DNA from: Gongronella butleri
Taxonomy: Eukaryota > Mucoromycota > Mucoromycetes > Mucorales > Cunninghamellaceae
Length of the DNA stretch: 64,000 nucleotides
Reading direction: 5' to 3'
NCBI GenBank assembly: GCA_025201375.1
Contig: JAIWZP010000010.1
Coordinates: forward strand, 62,001 to 126,000
The position numbers and the translations under genes were made by a program. Under the pieces are notes generated by a model that had not been told where the DNA came from, did no database searches, and worked only from the letters and a program-made list of their open reading frames with translations. Shown piece after piece: positions 57,444 to 64,000 of the stretch (within the stretch, counting starts at the first letter, position 1; every line of letters starts with the position of its first letter).

Positions 57444-58622
57444 CTAAAACGTGGATAGTAGATCCGAGCGGTCTTGTTGTGTATTGATGGCATGCAGCGG
57501 GTGGATGAGAGGTGGGGAGGATGCTGATGCGGTTGCTGTTGTGGTGTTGGAGGGCGGGGAGGTGTCGCGCGACGCGTCCAGAGACGGTGTGTGGCGATGG
57601 CGCGCGTGAGGATGAGGATGACGCGTGTCGACGTCGTCAAACGCGGTTCTGATGGATGGCAGCGACGGTGCCGAGTGCCTGTGCGCGTGATGTCGCTGCA
57701 TGGCACTGACATTGGCGTGCGAATACGCGCGATACGCCTGATGCTGCGCGGTGGGGCGCGTGGATGCCGTATACGATGGCGGCGGTGTACTTTTGGATGT
57801 TCCATTGGACCCATTGGACCCATTGGATCCCTCAGAAATCGTTTTTGATGAGTTTGGGGCCGTCGGGGACGTTGGAGATGGTGAGTGATGGTGGTGCCGC
57901 TCGAGATATTGGTCCAGCATCTTTTTCGCAAGAATTTTGCTGCGTAGATGGTCATTCATGGACCGCAGTCGCTGGTTCTCGACGCGCAATTCGGCCACCT
58001 GCCGCTTCAGAATCGAATCCTGCTCCGTCAACGCATCAATCATCCGCTTCATCTCCACTTGCTGCCGATTCTTCTTTTGTCGATACTTGGCACTCGCCGT
58101 CTTGTTGCGTTGCCGTCGCTCGTGCAAGGACAAGCCATGCGCACCATTACACGCCACGCCATCTTCCTTTTTATGCGCGTGCCCATCGTCCAGGTCGTCC
58201 TCGTCCAATTCATCCAATTCGTCCAATTCCATCTCATCGGCCCGGTCGTGGTGCCCATGACCACCGTACGTCGACCCATCCAGCGACCCATGGTTGGACT
58301 CATGATTGGATCCATTGTTGGACGCATTGGACCCGCTGGATCCACTGGACACATTGTTGTTGTGCACCACCGCCGAAGACAGAGGCACGCCTGCATCCGA
58401 CATGGACGAAAACGTGGAGCTCGGTGATAAATCCGGCGTGTGTGGTAACAAAATCGTCGGCATCGCGTCGTGATGCCGTGCTGTTGACGATGACGACGAT
58501 GGCGACGACGACGACACGGGCGCACCATCATGGCCATGGCGCGACGACGGGTACATAGGGCTCGCCATCATGTACGAGAGCGACATGGGCTTGGATCCAG
58601 GAACATTGCGCGACGACGTCAT
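57444..58622 (-). CDS. bZIP transcription factor with ATF4-type basic region
   Basis: A single exon of 392 residues. The bZIP lies at about residues 168-235: basic region ERRQRNKTASAKYRQKKNRQ, then a leucine-zipper-like coiled coil (MIDALTEQDSILKRQVAELR, VENQRLRSMNDHLRSKI). NKT-A-x-x-YRQKK is the signature of metazoan ATF4 (NKTAATRYRQKK), which is the functional counterpart of yeast Gcn4, rather than of Gcn4 itself. The N-terminal part is Ser/Asn-rich with an acidic patch (MELDELDELDEDDLDDGHA) that could activate transcription. A tandem 9-bp unit gives GSNGSNGSNG at about 57798-57832. The start ATG lies in AAATGACGTCG, overlapping a CRE/ATF-like TGACGT core. An amino-acid or stress-response role is plausible; DNA binding is well supported. 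Confidence 0.9.
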   Translation of the reverse strand: MTSSRNVPGSKPMSLSYMMASPMYPSSRHGHDGAPVSSSSPSSSSSTARHHDAMPTILLPHTPDLSPSSTFSSMSDAGVPLSSAVVHNNNVSSGSSGSNASNNGSNHESNHGSLDGSTYGGHGHHDRADEMELDELDELDEDDLDDGHAHKKEDGVACNGAHGLSLHERRQRNKTASAKYRQKKNRQQVEMKRMIDALTEQDSILKRQVAELRVENQRLRSMNDHLRSKILAKKMLDQYLERHHHHSPSPTSPTAPNSSKTISEGSNGSNGSNGTSKSTPPPSYTASTRPTAQHQAYRAYSHANVSAMQRHHAHRHSAPSLPSIRTAFDDVDTRHPHPHARHRHTPSLDASRDTSPPSNTTTATASASSPPLIHPLHAINTQQDRSDLLSTF

Positions 58623-59724
58623 TTGATTCTTTCTTTTTATTAATGGCGATTGGTCGAATGAGCGTCGGCAAAAGAAGAGCGTGCAAAAAAAGAATGAGCA
58701 GCAAGCACAAAAAAAAAAAAAAGAGGCACAGAAACAGGTAACAAAAAGAAATAAAAACGCAAAAAGGAAGCAGTGCCTCGTTTCGGAGGTGTAAAAAAAA
58801 GAAAAGAAAAGAAAAAGAAGAAAAAGACGCTAACAACAACAATTCACAATGCACGGTCAGCAAAAATAAAAAAGAAGCGTAATGACGAGGCGCGGAAAGG
58901 GGCGGGGGGATGGGGGGAGGGGAGGACGGAAACAAAAGAATTGGCGCGCGAAGGGGGGAGGACAAGTGAGAATCATCCAAAAAAGACGTGAAGGAAGGGG
59001 AAAAGGCAAGGAGTGTCGTTGTTAGGGCTGCATTGGGGGGAGGGGATACATTTGGAGCGCGTCTCACGGGCATATGCGACACTTTTTTTTTTTTCTTTTT
59101 GGTTTGATTGCAAGGCAAAAGAGGGCAAATCACCCGCCAAATTTTTAAGCACACATTGCGGCGTGTAAACAAACAAGTGAAGCTGTCCCTGTTTTCCTTC
59201 TTGACACGAATCAGGGAAAGGGGCGCAAGTGAATAAAAAAAAGGTGCTCCACTTTGTTTCAGATCAAAGTGTCATTAAACGTGCTTTGGAAAATAAAATA
59301 AAAACCGGCAGGCTCCGTGAACCCGGTTGGCAGGATCTCACTGGCCCATGATCCCTTTGCCTCCTTCCGCCCCTCACTTTGGTCGGTGTGAATACTCCCC
59401 CCTCCCATGATCCTCAAAATTGCCACCCTCTTTCCCCCCCCCCTCTGTATCTCTTTATTTCTGATTCATGGGCAAACGCGCGCTTTTCGTCCTTTTTGCG
59501 CCCCCTCCCCCCAATGTACTCATCGCACATCGACACGCGTGCCGTGCGGCCCTCAAAAACAAGGGTCCATCGTGTTCTTTTTGCGCTTTTTCGTCAAAAA
59601 TGCGTCGACGTGGCGCACTGGTCGGCGCCAATTAGATGCGATTTGCCCCCATTGGCATCCAGGAATGGTGCCTGATTGCTGGATCGCCAAAGGACAAAGC
59701 CCTGGGTCATTGGCATGGAAGCGA

Positions 59725-59767
<43 letters not shown>

Positions 59768-61039
59768 TAAATGGCGTGGTCGAGACCGCGCGCGTCTAAA
59801 AAAAAAAAAAGCGAATTTGACCATGAAAAATGGTGCACAATGACGGGTTGTGGGCACGCTAGTGAACAGTGAATACTACCCTTTTCAATCAATGCTCGCG
59901 TTCGTCATGTACGATCATCTGCATCAACTTGACATTTACGGCAAGTCCAAGGGGTGTCCTCTTTTTTTCCTTTTCATGTCATGCTTCGTTTTTATCTTTT
60001 TATCTTTTTTTTTTTTGGTCTCCATGTTCCCATTTAGCAGTGACAAACCATACAGAGCAGCAATCATGGCGGTGGCGGCATCAAAAAAGGGCATCATTGG
60101 CGGCCATCTGCTGAAAAATGAATTTCCATGAAAGCACCACAAGCAATGAAGGGGTCAAAGGGGGGCAATCAAAAAAGGTACCAGGAGGCGCGCCACGACG
60201 ATGAACTCAATCAGGGTCCGCCCCGCGCACCCCGGAAGGGCCATTGGGCGCCAATGGCAGCACCGCACAGGTCAAATCACACACATGTGCGTGCAATGGC
60301 GCGTCTTTTTTCTCCATGGCTAAAAAGAATCGTATGGAAGCCCCAGCGAGATCAATGGCATCATCCAGTGCGATGAGCCAGTCTAAAAGCACGCGTGCAC
60401 GCGTGAAAAAGCATCAAGTGTGTAATTTTGTCCGAATTTATGCGCATTGCTCAAAACCCAAGGAGCCTGATTCGCCCCAAAATTGACATGCATCGTCTTC
60501 ACATGCCCGAGTAACTACAGTAAGAACGGACATGAAGCTGAAAAAGCGTGGCCTGACTATCCCTTTTTAATTTCATTTGGTTTGTTTTTTCGACAAAGTA
60601 TCTTTTAGAATAGGATTTGAAAGCTCAAACTTTGTACAAAACTTTCGCTGTCCAGGAAGGACAAATGGATTGTACCTGACAAAGTGCCAAACCAAGATAG
60701 CACCAGAAATGTCGAATTTAATGCGTTTTTACATTTAATTATGCTTTTTTCGCCCCGCAGCTGTCCAGTTGGTGGATGTACACCGCTCTTCATCTGCTCA
60801 AATTGTCTCGCCAGTCGCGTGGTGTGCAATAAAAATAGAGGTCGAAAAGGAGATTCTCGAGCGTTTTGCTTTTGGGTGGATTTTGTTGTATTTTGGCCGC
60901 TTGTCAATGAAAAAAACAATCTACAATGACAACGATACTCTTAACCGCCTGTTCCTGGCCCTCCGGTTCGAATGAACCCGCACCGGGAGATTTGTGGCAG
61001 CTGAATGACACAGAATAACCAAGTTTAAAAATTGTGGAT
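58623..61039. other. Long non-coding stretch
   Basis: No gene seen. 58623-59170 is purine-rich on the plus strand and forms the leader/promoter of the bZIP gene. 59370-59560 is C/T-rich. A 39-base A run lies at 59727-59765. A TACAGTA motif lies at 60516. Open frames are short and low-complexity; 60600-61000 may be diverged repeat DNA. Confidence 0.55.
59727..59765. repeat. 39-base A homopolymer
   Basis: The longest uninterrupted homopolymer noticed in the window; intergenic. Confidence 0.9.
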
Positions 61040-61750
61040 TTTCCAAGGTGTGCAGTCGAGAATTTGGAAAATGCAAAATTTAGGTCCTCAGAACGCCAGT
61101 CATTCACCCAAATGGTAACAAACATCGTGATAACCGACAGAAATGCAATAAAATCGGGGGTCCATCGACCTGATTTCTCGTAAAATGCAATTTGCGGCTT
61201 TTTTTGGCCTCAAGGTCAAGTCGACGAAAATTGGTCACAGAACTGTGAAACACAGACCATTTGAAAGAGCGCGGTGTGCTGCGCACGGTGATAGCAATGA
61301 TCACCGCAAAAAGTAGGTTCCAGGCAGAATCGATGCGACCCATCGGTTAGCTGGTAAACTTTGACGCGTGATAAACCGCGTCAGACGTCTAGTTACGCGC
61401 GCCTGGTTCTAATCCATTACATACACCTGGCGTCTCTCTTTCTAACGGACGCGTCGGCGGAGTTCCAAGATCGCGTTTTCCCCGAGCAATTCGCGATTGA
61501 AATTTAATCGAAAATCACAAATTGCTCGTCAACCAGCAGATCCATCCTGCTCTTTGTTGGCGCTTTTCGTGCTTTCTCCATGCGGTGTCTCTTGTGTGCA
61601 AGTTTGGCGCAATTCTGGGGACCTGATTTTGCCATTTTGGATTTGGCCGCTCGCCGCGACTAAATTTTGATTTGCGCGTGGCGCGCTCAAATGATATACG
61701 ACCACTGCAAATCGCGTTCCGATTGGCATCTACAGCGTGGCAGTTCACAC
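61040..61750 (+). repeat. Dispersed repeat family 2, copy E
   Basis: Matches copy D (22500-23330) over most of its length and the fragment at 17262-17420. Shared blocks include AATTTAGGTCC, ACCGACAGAAATGCAATAAA, AGTTACGCGCGCCTG, ACCAGCAGATC and GGTGTCTCTTGTG. No conserved long reading frame. The words CCCCCGATTTTATTGCAT (reverse strand, 61149-61166) resemble CCCCCGATTTTTATTGCAG of family 1 (19548), so the two families may be related. Confidence 0.75.
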
Positions 61751-62679
61751 TGGGATGTGTTCCAAGGCTGAAACATGCAGACTTGGCGAGGTCGAGGTGA
61801 TTTGTGGCAATTTATCAATTTGCCGTGTTTTCACCCCAAATGATCCTTTCAAAAGGGCTCGAGCGCGCACACGCATTGTATCATTGAACGATGAAGAACA
61901 GCTGGGTAGGAGCAAAACAGGAATTAGATCATTGTACAGGCCATAATGCGCCAGAAAGATCGAAATGGCACAATCTTTTTGATTTTCACAAACGCTTTTG
62001 CCCGCATCGTTCGGCATCCCCATTGTAATCAAGGTTGACGTGGCCAATGTGATCCTGTCGCACACTCAAGCTTGGCGCTGAGCCGACGACACGCTTTTAT
62101 TTTTATTTTTTTTCCTTCACTTACAAAAAAATTGGCCATTTTCTCATTTTAGAGGTTTGCCCGAGAACCTACGTGAGGTACAGACACGCATCAAAAAAGC
62201 CATTACCTGTCTCTTTCATATGTGCCAAGAATCGCATCCATTTTATTGTTGAAGTCGCGTTCATTTCTTATTTTATGTCAAAACGCGTCATTCCCCCGAT
62301 AAGCTTCTTCTTGTGCCACGTGCTTCCGCCCGTTTGGCCGTGTCGGGCTTGCTGAAATCTTCCGAGAGCAAGACGCGCCCCGGAACAGTAGCAGATGGGC
62401 GCGTTTCGTCATGTTTTATGATCATTTTTCTTGAAATGCAAGCTTTCACGCCAGGATTTAGTGTGACACAAAGGGATCGGCTGACTGAGCATCATTTGGA
62501 AGATGGGTGACAAGCGCATGACACGTGAATAGGAGCGGAGATTCCGGCAGGCTGGGCGAATGGCCCATTTTTTTTTGCACTTTTGGAGCTCATCCGACGA
62601 GCTGTTTCCTTTTTCTTTCGTTTTCCACCTTTTTTTTTTTTTTTTACTGCTCGTGCTTGGTCTCTTTATTTTTTTTTCG
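61751..62679. other. Intergenic upstream of the FIT gene
   Basis: No gene supported. A T-rich leader (62570-62680) directly precedes the FIT start codon. Confidence 0.5.
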
Positions 62680-63497
62680 ATGCCCCAGCTCCTCCAGCCG
62701 CACCAAAAGACCGCCGTGGCACTTTACGTTTTAAGCGTTGTTGTTGCGTTTGCGTATTCTGCTGTGTTTTCGCCGCCGCCGTCGTATTTCAGCAACAAGC
62801 GCAACATCTTCAACGTAGTGTTTGTGAAGCAAGGTTGGGCGTGGATCACGCTTGTGTATGGCGCGTACTCTGCGCTTGTGTTGTCCAAGCGCTGGACGTC
62901 CAAGCAGCAAATGCAATCGCTTGCGCGTTTCTTGTGCGTGACCCTGTACTGGTTTATCATGACGCAATGGCTGTTTGGGCCCAGCTTTATCGACCGCGTG
63001 TACGTGCTGACGGGCGGCGGGTGCCATCCTCTGGATGGCGTGCTTACCACGCTCCAGCAAAAGGACACGCTCGCGCAAATATTCACACAGGGCCATTGCC
63101 GACGCATGGGCGGTGCGTGGCAAGGCGGCCACGACGTATCCGGCCACTGTGTCATGTTGATCCACGCCAGCCTCATGTTCTGGGAAGAGCTGTCGTGGCT
63201 CTTTTACAACATCCCAGGCTACACGTCGCTCAAAACAAACACAACCAACGCCTGGCGCGCCGTCAATGCCGTCCTTGGCCTTCTGCTCGTCTCCTGGTGG
63301 ATGCTCGTCATGACCGCCGTCTACTTTCATGGCCATTTCGAACTGTTCACAGGTTGTCTCTTTGCCGTGCTCGGCTGGGCCGCTTTAGTAAGCCATATTG
63401 TCGAAAAAAGTGGCCATCCTCACGCTTTTTATTCTTTTAGTACCTCGGCCTCTTCCCCAACGTTGAACAGATTGGTCTGCCGCCTCGCACTCTATAG
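62680..63497 (+). CDS. SCS3: FIT-family ER membrane protein (FIT2/Scs3-like)
   Basis: Fat storage-inducing transmembrane protein of the ER; the family is described as acyl-CoA diphosphatases needed for lipid-droplet formation and phospholipid balance. Exons 62680-63387 and 63441-63497 give 254 residues; the 53-nt intron has a GTAAGC donor and a CTTTTAG acceptor. Several hydrophobic segments are visible (ALYVLSVVVAFAYSAVF, AWITLVYGAYSALVL, LARFLCVTLYWFIMTQWLF, VNAVLGLLLVSWWMLVMTAV). The two conserved His regions are present: GGHDVSGHCVMLIHASLMFW and TAVYFHGHFELFTGCLFAV. The C-terminus YLGLFPNVEQIGLPPRTL appears only after splicing, which supports the intron. Length fits yeast and human members (about 260-380). 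Confidence 0.93.
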
Positions 63498-63648
63498 ATG
63501 TCTCCATCCACCAATTAGACTCCCTTACACCACCAAAAAAAAAACAGAGATACCAATGCCAATTTACAAACTATTAAATCGGCCGTTTGACAATGAAATA
63601 TAAAATATGGCAAAGAAAAAGATCATCTACAAATGGGTGGGACGCGAC

Positions 63649-64000
63649 TCATTCGTCGCCCATCTTTTGCAAATCGCCCATGTTGGTTGACTAGAATGAA
63701 AAAAAAAAGAATTGAAAGGGTAATGAGTGAATTGATCGTGGCGCGTCGCCAAAGGGTGCGCAGCAGACCGGGGGCCGTCGTCAGCTTACCTCGACAGGTG
63801 ATCTAATGGAAGGCAAAAGAAAAAAAAAAGAAAACAATAAGATCCCGCTCGATTTTTGCATGAATTTCCGCCGCCACGTGTTTGACGCCCGCTGGTGGCC
63901 GCCGCACCCGGGGCTCAATTGCTGCGCAGTCCCCTTTTACCCAATAAAGATCAGCTGCTGCAAAGCGGTTGTTTCCTCGTCGCCTTGGTTGTCCTCGATG
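63649..64000 (-). CDS. Thioredoxin-like protein 1 (TXNL1), C-terminal end of PITH domain, partial
   Basis: Runs off the right edge, so only the last 45 or so residues are seen. Exons complement(63649-63690, 63790-63802, 63941->64000) read IEDNQGDEETTALQQLIFIG, then SPVESTNMGDLQKMGDE and stop. This matches the end of TXNL1 (ESNQGEDETTRISY...FIGTPVQATNM), where the PITH domain binds the proteasome. The middle exon is only 13 nt (ATCACCTGTCGAG), with a CATTAG acceptor and a GTAAGC donor. Without it the GSPVEST junction and the frame are lost. The N-terminal thioredoxin domain should lie beyond 64000. Confidence 0.88.
63790..63802 (-). other. 13-nt micro-exon of the TXNL1-like gene
   Basis: Flanked by TTCCATTAG and GTAAGCTG on the minus strand; it joins GG|A and GAG|TCA to give GSPVEST, as expected from the family. 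Confidence 0.85.

Overview
The window looks like nuclear DNA of a filamentous fungus, most likely an early-diverging one (Mucoromycota-like; this placement is an inference). The gene content is fungal or opisthokont: pyruvate kinase, phosphoserine aminotransferase, a gephyrin/CnxE-type molybdenum cofactor fusion, PAS kinase, MON2, GIR2, a FIT2/SCS3 protein, an I9-type proteinase inhibitor and a complex I subunit. A tRNA-Tyr carries a short intron. Genes have many short GT-AG introns (about 50-150 nt), several very small exons, and long A/T homopolymers in introns and flanks. I rebuilt exon-intron structures by hand from splice signals and reading frame. For nearly all genes the exons join into one uninterrupted frame, which supports the models.

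Layout. 1-3400: low-complexity DNA with one tentative minus-strand intron-rich gene. 3460-7244: an uncharacterised coiled-coil protein and TFIIF beta (minus). 7250-9560: repeat island (copy A of repeat family 1). 9881-13240: GAS2-domain protein with EB1-binding motifs (minus). 13797-15169: eIF2B alpha (minus). 15622-15705: tRNA-Tyr. 16112-17086: NDUFB11-like complex I subunit (plus). 17200-20450: repeat island with copy B of family 1, interrupted by about 1.1 kb of foreign DNA. 20836-21987: BRCT/PIP-box protein (minus). 22200-25300: repeat family 2 and other decayed DNA. 25313-37057: four minus-strand genes (Ca2+/H+ exchanger, I9 inhibitor, gephyrin-like, PAS kinase). 38223-39116: orphan protein (plus). 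39873-44300: truncated gene end, then copy C of family 1 with a nested LINE fragment and a nested 537-bp TIR element. 44694-48510: phosphoserine aminotransferase and pyruvate kinase (minus). 48989-56902: GIR2 and MON2 (plus). 57444-58622: ATF4-like bZIP (minus). 58623-62600: non-coding and repeat family 2. 62680-63497: FIT2/SCS3 (plus). 63649-64000: 3' end of a TXNL1-type PITH protein (minus, runs off the edge).

The genes do not form a pathway cluster; they are housekeeping and regulatory genes in gene-rich blocks separated by AT-richer repeat islands. The most unusual signal is in the Ca2+/H+ exchanger. The conserved Asn codon of its second alpha-repeat (GNAAEH) can only be rebuilt by splicing two consecutive one-nucleotide exons, so each base of that codon lies in a different exon. 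Other points of interest are a GC-AG intron in eIF2B alpha, a 13-nt exon in TXNL1, a Kar9-like protein with three SxIP motifs and a GAS2 domain, a BRCT protein with a p21-like PIP box, and nested transposable elements with a clean 8-bp target duplication.
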